DNA of 64,000 nt from Pempheris klunzingeri. Its lineage: Eukaryota > Chordata > Actinopteri > Acropomatiformes > Pempheridae. The position numbers and the translations under genes are program-made. The stretch is taken from assembly GCF_042242105.1 (NCBI RefSeq), contig NC_092018.1:26778167-26842166 (forward strand), read 5' to 3'. This document shows, one piece after another, positions 1 to 38,720 of the stretch (within the stretch, counting starts at the first letter, position 1; every line of letters begins with the position of its first letter). The notes beneath the pieces are model-generated. The model was not told the DNA's origin. It did not search any database and saw nothing but the letters and a program-made list of their open reading frames with translations.

Positions 1-1413
1 AATCTGTTTAGTTTAACCCCTTTTATTTGCCAGACTTTCAGTCAAGTGTTACCATCTCCCTAAGAGCTTTTCAAAAACAAGTGGGGTTTTTTTTTTTTGG
101 TACAGCTTTCGTAATGGACCAAAATGTCTTAATCCTTTCAAATGCAAGTTTTCGTTCTCTATTCTGAGCTGTCTGCTTAATCGTGTTTGTTTCACAGTCC
201 TGAGAAGCACGAGAGCAACAGGACTCAGAATGTGTTTTCACATGGTGGGGGTGGGGGGGGGGAGACTCAGTTTGGCACTGAAATGCTGCCGGCCTTGCTC
301 AGTTTTAAACAAACTGTATATGTATGTAAGTAATACACAAGAGAGAGTATCTGTGACCGTGAACTCAACAAGTCTGGGTTAACTTCTGTCATTACTCAAG
401 TGCCCAAATAATATGAGAGCACAGATATTATTTGGCAGGGCTCTGTGAGATCAAATGTTGTTCAGGAGTCAAATAAAATATATCCTCAGGCTGCGTATTT
501 TACTATTGAACAATGAGATATAAAAGTGACAGGAGGTACACAGTGACAGTAAGTCTTAATCACTTACCATAATGGTGATTTAAAAAATGTAATGACTTTA
601 CATGGTAACGACATCCCAGCAGATGCAGGATCACCTCAAACCTAACTTGGCTTTTCTGTGCTGCAATTTCTTGATGCATGTGACAATTCAATATATCTGC
701 AATAAGCTGATGTTAATATTGGCCTGGTGGATTTAGCAGTCTGCAAATATTTGGATCAGATAAAATGAGTCAACTATACTCAAAAATCCTGCAGTTTCCT
801 CTGCTGCTGCTGCTGCTGATGACGATGATGATGATGATGACGACAGTGATGATGAAATCTATTATGAGCCAATATCAGCCAACAGGGTCCGTCTGCTGCT
901 GCGGCGGTCAGCCTGTGTTGACAAATCCAAGATGAGCGTTCCCTGTGTAAGGATAGTAACACATACTGTATATTTAACTCTTGCTCCCATGGGAGCGGAA
1001 GATGACAAAGTGTTGTGTCATACTTTGAAGAGGCTACTTCCTCCTCTTTCAATTATTGACGGTCGTCTTAGTGACGGGGGCCAAGGGAACGTGCTCGGCT
1101 GCTCTCTGCGGTTCCTTCTGTCTGGCAGCAGAAGCACTTTCTTGGAGGCTTCCCAAACACTGACTCACTGCTTGGAGAGCAGCGATGACCAAGCTTCTTT
1201 ATCCCCCTCGGACCCCCGTGACCCAGCTCAGCTGCTGGAACACTAGACCATTCTTGGAAAGTGAAATTGAATTGGTTTTGAGGAGAACACAAAGACTGTT
1301 TCAGTGAACACTCACACAAGCGATTACCTCTTAAAGGAAACCACAGCTGCATCAGAACATGACTCTGTGTGAAAACACAAACCAAGTTGGGGTTACTTTG
1401 ACCTAAATGTGAC

Positions 1414-1444
<31 letters not shown>

Positions 1445-2413
1445 TTGTTTTACATAAAGGATTTTGATGTTTTCGATTCATTCATGACTCCATTGATTTT
1501 AATATAGTTCCCATTGATGAGGCCTTTCTTCTTTTGCCCAAGTTGATTAGATTTAAAAGTGCTAAAACCCACAAGTTGTTTGTGCCTCCTTCACATCTTA
1601 TGTGAGCAAATGGTTCGGGGGGTGGGGTGGGGTGGGGTGGGGGGGTCATTTTGGGCTCAGGGACCAAAACCAACTGTTAGGTGATAGATCTCTCAGCGTG
1701 GAAATGATGGCCTGGCGGTCTCTTTCGACAAGGGTGTCACGTAACAGGCTGTCTTTTTTTGGGGGGTTTTTTTTTTTGGTCTTAAACAAATTCCTCAAGG
1801 GGGGTTATGGGGGTTAGGGGCAAGTGTTAATCTCTGTGGCCAGATGCTGCAGAGGTGATGATGCGAGCAGATGTGTGTGAGCGCCCTGTTTTGGAGGGTA
1901 CTGTACATCCTTGAACCCCAGCACTGGTCTGGGGGCAAAACCAAAAACTTGCTATGTATGCCACTGTCAGTGCTGGGACAGACTTCAATAGTTACTTTGA
2001 TGGTTTGACAAAAGAAGTGAGCAAGAAGTATCTGTTGTTTGTTTGCTTGAGCTATCAGAGCATGCCTGGTGCTCTGCAGTTTCTTATCAGTGTTTTTGTA
2101 CAAGAAGGCACAGAGTATACAGAATATTCTCTTCTTCTGCTTTGATGAGTGAGGAATTTTCATGTTGACCCAAATCTTGTAAATTGTTAACATTTACGTG
2201 ATTACAGAGAGTTTATTCTTGTGGTTTGATTCAATTTTGGAGATTTTAATTGGCCTGGTTTCATATCCAAGGTTTATTTTCCTACTGCGCATCCCAAGCA
2301 AATGTTTCAAATCGTTTTCCGTACTTATGACAGACCTGTTGAAGACATGACATTTGCTCATGTGATCATACATTCATTTGTTTTTTTCTTCTTTCTTTTG
2401 TGTGTGTTTTTAG
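1..2413. other. Upstream region, no firm gene
   Basis: I find no recognisable protein or RNA gene here. The stretch holds a G-rich run (245-263), a CTG/GAT-type trinucleotide tract (about 800-845), a second CTG tract (1414-1449) and GGGGT repeats (1617-1646). A weak exon-like segment at 795-947 is treated as a finding, not as a gene. The stretch probably contains 5' intronic or promoter-distal DNA of fgfr1, because the first clear fgfr1 exon at 2414 begins at a splice acceptor and so needs an upstream exon that I cannot locate. Confidence 0.5.
1414..1449 (+). repeat. CTG trinucleotide microsatellite
   Basis: About nine CTG units are followed by GTT units. It sits in non-coding sequence upstream of fgfr1. 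Reading it as polyleucine or polyalanine has no support from flanking coding signal. Confidence 0.85.
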
Positions 2414-2506
2414 ATTAACACCGTGAATGACCTGCTGCTGATGCCCCAAAGGTCTGAATGGAGTTCCGGTCGCAGAAAAGCCAACAGTTGTAGCTCCCTC
2501 AGCAGG

Positions 2507-28341
<25,835 letters not shown>

Positions 28342-29530
28342 TACCTCATCTCCATTCAGACAAACATTGACATTTCCTCCGCTCCCTGCCTCATGGGGTT
28401 GGACTCTTCCCCACGTTCCCAGAGATGAAGCTAAAAGACACTGGTGCTCTGTGAGGAAGGAGCTCGGAGGACACCTCGCAGAGCTCGGTGGAGCACATGG
28501 ACTGAAGAGTGCAGCCGTTTCCCCGGTTCTCGGCGGTGACGATGTTTATGGGGCACTTTGTATTAACGGAGGTGGCAGTTTGTCATGGTGTCAGAAAACA
28601 GAGCAGACTCCCACTCTTCTCTCCACTTTGGGCATTCCACGGGTCAGGAGAATCGAACGGACTGACTGTGACTGTCAGCTTTTTGTTTGTTTTGTTGTTA
28701 TTTTTCCTCCTCCATGGTTGTTTCATCAGTAGTGAAGGACAATACTCTGCTTTTCAGACCAAATCCAGAGAACATACTTCCAAGGGACACTGCATCATTC
28801 ACCATCTTCTTGTAAATACAGTTAGAAAATTATAAATATGAATATATATTTACATTGTACTCTTATTTTTATTACCATAATTGATTTATTTTCTTTGTAC
28901 AAGGATGCTTTTGTTTGATCCATTTTTTAATGTAGTCTCTAGGGGCAGTTGTTACATGAGGATATCTTTAAATCGCTGAGGATTACATGGCCAGTTTTTT
29001 TTTTTTTTTTGCTGTTTCACAGCTTTGATTCCCCTAAATTTCCTGCATAATCATCAATGGTAAAATATATATTGGATTTTCTATTTTTTAACTGTAAGTG
29101 CTTTTCATGACACAACCTGCAATACAGTATAACTCAGTGATTGGGGTTTCTCTCCATCAGAAGAAATGGATTTATGGAAATATTTGTTGTGCGTGCGACT
29201 GTGTGTGTGTGTGTGTGCGTGTGTGTGTGTGTGTGTATGCGTGTGTGGGAAAATCTCATCTTGTCTCACTCAAGATTGTTCATTCACTGCAAGGATGGTC
29301 ACAACTGTAAATATTCCTGGTTGTACGCCATGCTTGTTAACACCCAGAGTAATTTGCTTCGGTCAACATCGTGCACTTCCACAGTGCATGCCTTCCACGT
29401 GATGAACTTATCGTCTACTGTAAATGTTTTAACAGGAGTTACATTTGCTGCATTTAACTTCTGATGAAGGGTCGCAGAACACGTATGTCATCGTAAAAGG
29501 ATTACATTAAATAAAATGCTATCGAAAAAC
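28342..29530 (+). other. fgfr1: fgfr1 3' UTR with polyadenylation signal
   Basis: About 1.2 kb of A/T-rich non-coding sequence after the stop, containing a GT microsatellite (29201-29247). AATAAA at 29510-29515 is the best polyadenylation signal, so cleavage probably lies near 29530. Earlier A/T-rich stretches around 28830-28890 could serve as weaker sites. Confidence 0.6.
29201..29247 (+). repeat. GT dinucleotide microsatellite (interrupted)
   Basis: About 47 bp of GT units with GC and AT interruptions in the fgfr1 3' UTR. Confidence 0.85.
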
Positions 29531-30025
29531 AAACCGCCAAAGCTTTCAGAGTTTGAACTCGACTCCATAAACGCGTCTATAAATATCAAGATTTTCATGT
29601 TTGTGATGTAAATCATGTTTACAGAGACGGAGCGATGACTACTTCAATCTCCCACCCATTTAACACGGGTTGCTGGGGGCTGATTAGATATGATAATGCG
29701 CTGCTGACATCAGAAGAAATGCTGGCGAGCGCAGAGAGCCACAGCCGGCAGTAAACATGTGATTTATGGCCGTGGGAATGGCTTGGCAAGTGCTGGTGCT
29801 ACACTTCCATCCATCAGCCCCATCAGCCGCACCAACCTTGATGGCCGCGTCTGGCTCTGGCTTCCTGCCATTGGCTGATGCATCACCTGGGCCGCTGTCT
29901 CCACGCAACAGGCTGAGATTGTCCGCGCAGCGCGACTGGCTCGCAACCTTTTTTAAAAGCCGGTTTATACAGCTCGGGTCAATGCAGTTAGCCTTCTGTG
30001 CATACTGTATTACAGCAGGGCTGGA

Positions 30026-30048
30026 GTGTGTGTGTGTGTGTGTGTGTA
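30026..30048 (+). repeat. GT dinucleotide microsatellite
   Basis: About eleven GT units in intergenic DNA. Confidence 0.85.
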
Positions 30049-30179
30049 GTTTATTTGTTAACAGAGAACAGATTCTTGCTACTTTTTGTCCCAACAGTTA
30101 TATAAATTCAAGCTGCTTGGATTTGCAAATGAACACATGATGGCCTTCAAGGGTACAAGGTCGCTTCTGGCTTCCTGTG

Positions 30180-30200
30180 AACACACACACACACACACAC
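30180..30200 (+). repeat. AC dinucleotide microsatellite
   Basis: About ten AC units, 130 bp from the GT tract at 30026. Confidence 0.85.
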
Positions 30201-31846
30201 TCTTCCTGGAATCAAACAAACATATGACCTTATTGTTTTTTTTGTTTTTTTGTTGGGGGATGTCATCCATTCCTGGAAACGGGGAGTAATAAAAAGTATC
30301 ATCTTGGCCGTGGCTGAGGTGATGATGAAGAGGAGAGGCCTCGCTTTATAACCTGCTAATGGCGCAGAGCGAGGAGCAGAGGTGCCATTAGGTGGAGCGG
30401 ATTGTCACTTCTGACAGATGGCACAAGAAGAGCTCGGCAAAGCAAAGTTCATCAGCTATCTGCCCCCCCCCGTCCAGCGCAGCAACAGTTAAACCATCTG
30501 ATAAGTACAGTGCGTGAACTCCCTCGAGGTGTGTTATTATTCTGCTCTGATGGGGACACAGGAAGCTGTGTATTGTTTGCAGTTATGATTGGGGAATGTG
30601 ACAGCATATGATTAAATGGTCGCTAATCACTGAGATGAAAGAGGAAAGGACTGCTATGTCCTGTTTTTGTCTTCTCAGAGAAATTACTATCTGATGACTG
30701 ATTGGGGAATGTAAATTGATTTGGGAATACTGGAATTTCAGCCAACTGAGCTTTACCCAGTAATTGGTATGTTAAGCTCCAGCAACACCCTGACTTGATT
30801 CTGGTCGGCCTGAGAGACATTTTACCAGATATGATAGGAAGGGCGTCAAATCTGACCACTGTCCCTGATTACAGTTAATGAACTTTGCTCTGTAAGGGAC
30901 GAGGATCTGATCTGAAGGTAGATTGGAAAGTTTGTAGGCTCATGTCTGCAGAAATGCTCAACCCCCTCTCTGTTTTATTATTACACGCCTTCTCATTAGT
31001 TTAAAATGGGTGTCCTCGGAAAAAGCAATTACATACAATTGACCAGTGAACTGTTGTAAAGTCAGGGAAAACTATGGTTGAGAATTTCTGAACATTTTGT
31101 CTTACAGCAAAATGGACAAAGATGCAAATAGTTTTTTCCAAGTACAAAACAAACTGGAATGTTTTGTATGCAGCCTGTACAGAAACCTGCGGTCATATAG
31201 AGCAGATATGCACATCAATATCTGACGATTTGCTTTCACAGATAAAGAAATAACGGCTGTAGTCTCTTCTCACATTTGTCTCTTGTGAGTCCCCCAACTT
31301 TAAGCTTTATGAAATTGAAGTGTGATACTAAATAGCTGGAGTAATTATTTAAATGCTGGAGGAGATTCATTTTAACAATATTCTATATCCTGCTATTCTA
31401 AGAGGTTTTCATGCCATTATCATCTCCTCTTCTCCTGGGCATGAATGCATCATAGCATCGGGAAGATATAAATTACAAAGAATCAACACATCATCCGCAA
31501 ACTGTACATCTTGTCTAAAAGTCAGTAATATGAGCAAGATGAGACCCGTGCATGTTTCCTCGGTGGCATGTTGGATGGATTGCTTTGTGTTCTTGTTTAC
31601 CAGAGATGGTTTGATTTATTCCAGTTTGGGATCATCATCTCCAGGTCTCGAGAAGAGCCTGAGCCTCGCCGTTAATCTCCACCATGTGTGTTTCCTGTCA
31701 GCGGTGACAGATGACCTGCCCTTCAACTCTCTGCCACCCTGCGGAGGAGACACGTCGTCAATCAGACATCATTTCTCAGCCGCAGTTGGGAGCGAGAGGG
31801 TCCTGGAAGGATGGTGACGCCATTGGTGAAGAGGGTGCTGGTGATG

Positions 31847-31873
31847 GTGTGTGTGTGTGTGTGTGTGTGTGTT
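31847..31873 (+). repeat. GT dinucleotide microsatellite
   Basis: About thirteen GT units in intergenic DNA. Confidence 0.85.
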
Positions 31874-34800
31874 TCTGCTTATTTTTGCCTTCAGGAAATA
31901 AGGAGCGGTGACATCAGCCTGTTGTTGTGCACCTCTGTCTCCCCACAAATGAACTGATTATTTATGGGAGCGATGAAGGATAGTTTGGTGGAGGGGAGCT
32001 GTCAATGCATATGAGGGGACAGAGAGGAGGGCTAAAGTAATACTGGAACTCATGAATATCATTCTGGCCAGAGTCCATGTGCAAGGTGAAGGAGACATGT
32101 CTCCTCTCCTGGCATTCCTCCCTGTGCCGAGTACATAAAAAAGTTCAGTTCAGACATTAAGTGTGTGTGTGGGTAACCGCAGCAGACAGGCTCAGCTCCA
32201 CTGCACCATAGATTGTTGATTTCAAAACACAGGAGGAATTTTAATTTTCTGTTGTTAGCACGCTGTGACAGACTCCCCACCCTCGTTAACAATAGTTAGG
32301 ATGATGAACAGATGATGTGTCCACATGTGGCCACTGTGGTTTTGGGTGTAGATCACTCTTGGGGACGTGTTTTGCAGCAGAATAAAACATGCAATACTTT
32401 TAATGATATTTTGTGGGACTGAACCCTCTGTTGGCCTCCCCAAACGGAGATGACAGACGAAGGCAGGCGGTCGCTGTCCTCTCCTCGTCTGCGCTCTTTG
32501 GTTGTTGGTGTCTCCGTCTCCACGCAGGGCCCCTGTTTGTGAGATGGCTGTCTGTGTGACAGGTCCCTGGTGCCCTGGCTGCTCCGTGGGACAGACACAG
32601 CAGCAGGGGTGAGCCTGGGGCACGGCCTGTCACTCACTGCGTGCCGCACTGTTGTTTTTGAGTCGCTGCCCTTTTTCCATCGTTTCTGCACATCACAAAA
32701 ACCGTAAGCAAGTAAGTTTGTGGGGAAGCATCCATTCCCTACACTCCAAACATAATGGATTCAAGTGGGATATGCTTTGATTACAACCCGCAAATTACAG
32801 TGTAATTACAAGTAATGACTCAAAAATATATTTGACTAAGGAGTATTTATTGCATTGCTTTTAAACAACATGCATGAGGAATGTAAACTGATTTTTTTAA
32901 TTTTTGAATCGTTGTACCAGGGTTTGTACCTTTTTTATTGTATTGGTACTGGATAATTCAACCAGTACCACAAAACAACACTGTAATTCATGACCTGTTG
33001 TCTAAAGTGTTGCCTAATAAAGTTTTCAGGTAAAAGTTTCTGCATATTGTCTGGTAGTAAAACATACTTCTGACATGATCTTTGGAGAGTATTTAAGGCG
33101 TCTGGAGGCCCGGGTGTGGTCAGGTAAATGAGATGGGTGAGGGTGTTTGTTTGGTGTCGAGCGGAGAGGGGGGCGGTGGTAGTGGTGTCTGCCCGACAAG
33201 GTGTGTGTTGGCGTCAACACAAAACCTGACGCCTGCAGGCATGGCCCCGCCTCTTTCCCACCAGATCGACTTTCTTCAGCGCAGGAATGAGACACAGACA
33301 CCTCCTCCAGGCTGAGACATATAATCTGGGCCTGTCAGGGCCTTTATCAAACAGGATCAACTGGTGCGCTGGGCCTTTCTCCACAGTCCCCACAGGCAGC
33401 AGGATACCTGCACACGCATTCCTTCGACACATCCCTGTCCCAAGAGGCGTATCGCCTGTCTTTTATGGCAGCTCGGCTCGAGGATGGGGGGAGGGGTGGG
33501 GTACAGTTGCTCCTCTGCATTGTCCTGATTGAAAACTAAGATAGCAGCCGGCGTGGCCTTCGGTGTGGAGGACTCTCCTGATCCCCAGGGTCTCACAATG
33601 TCAGAATGCCGATCGACCGTCTTAGAAAAAGCAGACTTTGTGTTTGTGCTTGTTTTGAGACTGCAGCCCGTCTCCACAGCAAAGATACTGACCTGTTGAT
33701 TGTGAGAGTTTAGCTCAGGAGGGGGGCCCTTTTACAGCCCCTTGAGGACAGTGCAGCCCACCGAAGGGAGCCCTCGCTGGCTCGGTTGTTTCAGCTCCAA
33801 GGCCCGTCACTGTGTGTGAGACCAGATAACAGAGGGGCATGAATCAAAGCAGCAGCGGCGTCGCACACAGGACTCTAATCCTATCACTCGCCCCTGAGCC
33901 ATATGTCTTTGTACTCTCTTTAATTGAATTGAGCCCGGGATGAGATTGGCTGACATACCTTCCAGGGAGTGAGCTGCACTTGGACAGCGAGTCAAGGAAT
34001 AAAAGCAATCTGGGATGGTTGTTTTCTTGGCACAGTTTGGTATAAAATCCTAGAGGTATCCTACAACCTGCAGTTTCATTTCACAGGTTTCATTGCTGTT
34101 AATAGACCTGTCCGAGGCCTCAGCCTTTATTGTCTAATAAGTAATAATCGTTAATTTTATTGGCATGTTTGCAACCATGCTATTGCGTATTAAAGACAGG
34201 CTCATCAAACATGACAGATTTGTGCTCTGCACCGCTTGTTGTGACAAACACTTACCTTATTGAATTTCTTGGCCACGTGTGAATGCAATATTTGCTCCTG
34301 ACTCACCAGGGAGGACGTCTGACGTCAGCTTGTCCTCAGACCTGGCCAACTGAGTTATTGGCATCTATCAGCCAGCGGCCTCATGAAGACACATGAAGAT
34401 TAAGTTAATTATTTAATGCCTCACAATCACCTGTTTATTTGAGCCCTCGTCCACCTCCGTTAATCACTTTGTGTAAAGAAGCGCAGACATATTGCTCTCA
34501 TGTCTCTGGCAGTACCTGCAGTGTGGAAGCACCATAACGTGTGCGAACATGTCTGGAGTCTGGGCAGCTTTGTGACTCCTGTGTGGAACACACTGCCTGG
34601 AGCTGCTGGGATTTTCCCTGAAAAGAACTGAGGTGAAACACATTTCGTCTTTCTTCCTATTTTGTTTTTCCTCCTTCCTGTGTAGCCAGGAGGCTAGACC
34701 ATGAAAACCAAACAGAAATGGAAACAGACAGACAGAGAGGTCTTTTCAGGCTCCTTGGCCCGTAATCAGAATGGGATGTGGGTTTGAAACCGAAGTGAAC

Positions 34801-35329
34801 ACAGTCAGTGTTAAACGTGGCTGTGAGGTAGAGTTAAGGCCGTCCAAACAGGGCTGATTCCCGGTGAAACGGGCCCGGCCGATGAAGATTTTAGAATACG
34901 TGCGTGCCAGGCGGCAGAGGATATAATGAGACGGTGAGAGTCTGGCACAGGAGACAGGAGCACTTTGTGATGTTTGATGACTAATTTTTGCCAAACTCAG
35001 CACGGCCAAGTGCTCCGTCTAACGTCGAGCTCTCACAGTGAGTGGGAACTTGGCTGAACTTTCCTTTATTACTTGAAAAGTTGATATGAAACAAGGCAGC
35101 TCAAGAGTCGCAGCTGTTAATGCTATACAGGACCTGAGAGAGAGATGAGCTGAGGCTGCACTGCTGACACAGATCACAATCTCCTGTGTTTCACTGAAAA
35201 GGCCTTTGGCACGATTCAGATTCTACCAAACATATTAGAATGTATAAATGACTGTATCTATTTATTCAAAGTGGATCCTATGAATATTTTTAGAATTCAG
35301 CATTAAATGGTGTTGTGGAGACCATGTGG

Positions 35330-35560
35330 TCGCTGATAGTGATGAACTGAGAATTATCACCAGAACCTTCAGCTCCTCTCGGAGCTTCATCGTTTAGCCG
35401 TCAGACACAGTTAGCAGCTAGCTGGTGAACATAGTGGAGCGTTTAGCAGCCACAGAGCCAGATAGTTCCCCCAGGAGGTGGTGGAGACCAAAAACAGAGC
35501 TAAAAGTAAATAATTTAAAATCACCGGCTGGTCAAAAACACAGCTGAATGAATGACAGTG
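35330..35560. mobile_element. Dispersed teleost repeat fragment
   Basis: Contains GCTGGTGAACATAGTGGAGC, then CAGAGCCAGATAGTTCCCCC and GGTGGAGACCAAAAACAGAG, word strings that I recognise from a repeat found at many sites in teleost genomes. Ends are not definable here and no protein is encoded. Confidence 0.5.
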
Positions 35561-35621
35561 TTGAGTAAATTTAAACTTTTTCTGTCCTATAAGAAATATA
35601 AACAACATAAACACACGTTAA

Positions 35622-35910
35622 AGGAATAGTTGAACGTTTTAGTAAATATGCTGATTTACTTTCTAGCTGAGGGTTAGAGATCATTCTGCCAGGGCTAGCT
35701 TAGTTTAGCACAACGACTGGAAGACCTCCCAGCACCTAAAGCTCAATAATGAAGACATTTACATGTTGCCAGGCTAACTGTTTCCCCGTTTCCACTCTTC
35801 ATGCTAAGCTCAGCTAAGTGACTGCTGGCTCTACCACCGGACAGATGTGTGTGTGGCATCATCAGCAGAAAGGTAAAGAAATGCATTTGCTGAAATCTCC
35901 AAAATATTCC
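35622..35910. mobile_element. MITE-like teleost repeat, copy 1
   Basis: Begins AAAGGAATAGTTGAACGTTT and ends near AAAATATTCCCTTAAG, roughly an inverted repeat of its start. The interior has GCTTAGTTTAGCACAACGAC and a degraded version of the text seen at 42562-42877. The layout suggests a short non-autonomous DNA element. Confidence 0.6.
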
Positions 35911-36984
35911 CTTAAGAGCTGCTACCAAAGTCATTCTAAATACAAAATAACTGCTTCTGAAGATTAAATCATTTATTCTTTGATGCGATAACTGGTTTAT
36001 TTCACACAGCACATTTTCCAAAACAGCATTTTAGACTGAAACCTGTGATTTAGTAAGTACACTTATGTATAGAGAGAATTTAGTGGATTAATCCCAAGCA
36101 GCATTTCACATTTCTGGGCCTCAAACGGAGCTTGTTAGGGTTTCCAGCTGCCATTTCATGCTCCGTTCTCTATGCCATGCAATTACTCTCGTTCCCACCG
36201 GAGGTTTGGATTGGGTGGAGCTCAGCAAGGAGTAAGCTCAGGCATTAACTGCTCCTCACTGAGCATAACTTACATAAATACACAAGCGTAGTTCGAACAA
36301 AAAAAGCTAAGACACACGCAAACACAGCGCAGCAAAGCACAAAAGAAAATAAACCGTAAAAATAGCTGCTGTGCAGGAAGTGGCATTCCTCAACTGGATA
36401 AGATACAAAGAGACACCACCCATAATTTTGTAAGTGATTCACATGTGAAATCGCTCTCTGTAACAATGTCTGTTACATACAGTGAGGCCTCTCACCGATA
36501 AACATCAAACTGTCCAAAGGCAAAGAAAACATCTAAGAGGTTTCAAACGACGCCCCTGAAGACATTTTCCTCTTTCATCCATCAAGATAATGCTTTTTAT
36601 TCAATTTCACAACCTGTAGTGGGGGCACATCAGAGAACATGGCACTATGACTCAAAGAAAGAAAGAATAGAATAAAAGTTTAAATCATCTACTTGACTGA
36701 GGAGGTTACAGATTGTCTGTATAGTTACCATATGTTTTATAACAAAAGCTGCCAGGATCACATGTCTGACAGCACACGCCGTGTCTCCACTGCTGGTCTG
36801 GCTTGGGAACAACGTGCTGAGACCTGGACAGACAGCAAGCTGTGGGGTCTGTTTGCTTGTGACAACAGAGTCGTTGTGAGGGAAGGCTGGTAATGCCTGG
36901 CACTGAGGCTGCGGCCCTGCCACCGGCCACTCAGCAGCTCTCTGCAAGGCCGCCTGCTCTGGGTGGACTTCATTGTGTGGTCAA

Positions 36985-37003
36985 CAGCGCCCTCTGGTGT
37001 CAG
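36985..37003 (-). promoter_or_regulatory. CTCF-like binding motif
   Basis: CAGCGCCCTCTGGTGTCAG on the plus strand is close to the reverse complement of the vertebrate CTCF core (CCACYAGRKGGCGCTG type). It lies between fgfr1 and lgi3, where an insulator would make sense. Occupancy is not shown by sequence. Confidence 0.5.
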
Positions 37004-37034
37004 GAGCCTGCATCATTGGGCAGAATCTGTTCCT

Positions 37035-37102
37035 CATCCATCCATCCATTCATCCATCCATCCATCCTTCCATCCGTCCATCCATCCTTCCATCCTTCCA
37101 TT
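37035..37102 (+). repeat. ATCC tetranucleotide repeat
   Basis: About 68 bp of CATC/CTTC tetranucleotide units with interruptions. Confidence 0.85.
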
Positions 37103-37858
37103 GACCAATTGACCTAATCCCCATGTCTTTGGGCTGCAGGAGGAATCTGGAGCATCTGGAGAATGAAGTCGTTTGTACATGAAAGCACAATTAATGAATG
37201 AATTGATTGATTTCCAAGCGGCCACGTTCCAATCAGACATATTAATTCTTACACACCGAGTTTCTCATTTAGTCCATTCATTCATCTAAAATGATTTTAA
37301 AGAAGCACCAACGTTACACATGAAAATCAGTTTACATGTCACAGTCTGTGAAAACAGCTGTGTGATGTCATAGGGAACATAACCCTGATGATGTCATCAG
37401 GTTATCTCTGATTGGACTGGAGGCTGCTAAATTTTAACATAAGGCTCATGTCACAAACTGGAGGCACAAGTTTGAAAGGCGTAGGTGTTCACCAGGCAGG
37501 GAGGGTCAAAACGCGATTGAGTTGCATTATGGGAAATGCAGGATCCTACTAAAAGTCAGGATGTGGACTGTTCCTTTTTCTCCTCAACATAACAGCAGTG
37601 CAATACTACATCACTGAAATGCCCTTTGAAAGGCGTCGTTCATCTCCTGTGTCATGAAAATACGAATGTTACCAAACTCTGGGACCCTGCTGTTCGTCTG
37701 GTGAGACAAGCATGTGCTTTATTCAGCGTTTGGTATTCAAACCGGCTCCATCAGTAGGGAGTGTTTCTTTTCCTTCGTCTTCTTTAAGAGTCTGCACTTC
37801 CATGCTTTGAGAAAGTCTCAGCACCGGTTGCTGTTTAGAAGCTGCCAGAATACAAACG

Positions 37859-37859
<1 letters not shown>

Positions 37860-37895
<36 letters not shown>

Positions 37896-37939
37896 CCACT
37901 GAGATATGAATGCACACAAACACACACACACACACACAC
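37860..37939 (+). repeat. CA dinucleotide microsatellites (two tracts)
   Basis: Two CA tracts (about 37860-37893 and 37912-37939) separated by about 20 bp, some 550 bp before the lgi3 start codon. Confidence 0.85.
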
Positions 37940-38490
37940 TTTCCCCTGCATCCTTGTCTGCTCTCATGACTGCAGCAGATTGACATGGCTTCACACCTGA
38001 TAAGAGCTCTGCAGAACATGGCAGTGCATAATCTTCCATCAGCACTGATGTGAGCCTTTGCCCCCGCGCCTCCTCACCCCTCTCCCCCTCCCTGCTGGTT
38101 TAAGGTCTTCTGTGCGTGCTATAGTAAATAATTCACTGTCAGCGACGCTGCCTACAGGTCCTGGTGCGGAGAAAGCAGCCTTGCTCGTCATCCCTGCAGT
38201 GTGCACTCTGGCAGCAGCTCCTGAGGGGGAGAGAGACAGAGAGATTGCACAGATCCAGGGAAGCTGCAGAGCACCCACACCCACCGAGGATACACAGGAC
38301 TACCCTCACTCCCCCTCCTCCCTCCCTTCCTTTCTCTCTCACCCACCCCTTCTGTCTCCCTCTCTCTCTTGCTGCCTCTCTCAACTCTGCGCTCAGCATT
38401 AGCAGAACTGCTGGGGTTGTAGGCAGGCTGACCACCACCATCTCAACAAGCCACTTGTCACCGAGGAGGAACTTCGAGAAGCTCACTCAC

Positions 38491-38720
38491 ATGGCTCGCC
38501 TTTCCTCCCGCCCGGGGATGCTGGGGCTCGGACAGAAATGGGTGAGGCTGATCTGCTTGTCGCTCCTGTGTCTGTGCCTCTGCCTGCCGAGGGAATCAAA
38601 CGCAAGGCGAGCCCCCAAGATACCCCGCTGTCCTGCGACCTGCTCCTGCACCAAAGACAGTGCCTTCTGCGTGGATACCAAAGCTATCCCCAAGAGCTTC
38701 CCCCCTGGAATCATCTCCCT
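38491..38720 (+). CDS. lgi3: lgi3 exon 1: signal peptide and LRR N-cap
   Basis: 230 nt, donor CT|GTGAGT, phase 2. It encodes a leucine/cysteine-rich signal ([14 protein letters not shown]) and the cysteine cluster [14 protein letters not shown]. The frame stays open for 109 codons upstream of this ATG without another ATG. Confidence 0.93.

Larger units (their letters stand above)
29531..38040. other. Intergenic region between fgfr1 and lgi3
   Basis: About 8.5 kb with no supportable gene; the open frames are short, overlap on both strands and match no family I know. It contains microsatellites (30026-30048, 30180-30200, 31847-31873, 37035-37102, 37860-37939), two dispersed teleost repeats (about 35330-35560 and 35622-35910) and a CTCF-like motif (36985-37003). 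Enhancers for either flanking gene may lie here but cannot be recognised without alignment. Confidence 0.65.

Noticed and set aside
932..1246. Plus-strand open frame of 104 codons
   Set aside because: Not conserved to my knowledge, crosses the donor-like GTAAGG at 948 and shows no domain.
31353..31817. 154-codon plus-strand open frame in the fgfr1-lgi3 interval
   Set aside because: No recognisable domain, no flanking exons, and low-complexity neighbours; most likely chance.
32255..32691. Three overlapping minus-strand frames of 77-122 codons
   Set aside because: Overlapping frames in one G/C-rich patch are expected by chance; no motif seen.
33026..33677. Several short frames on both strands near a G/C-rich patch
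   Set aside because: No homology, no splice context, mutual overlap.
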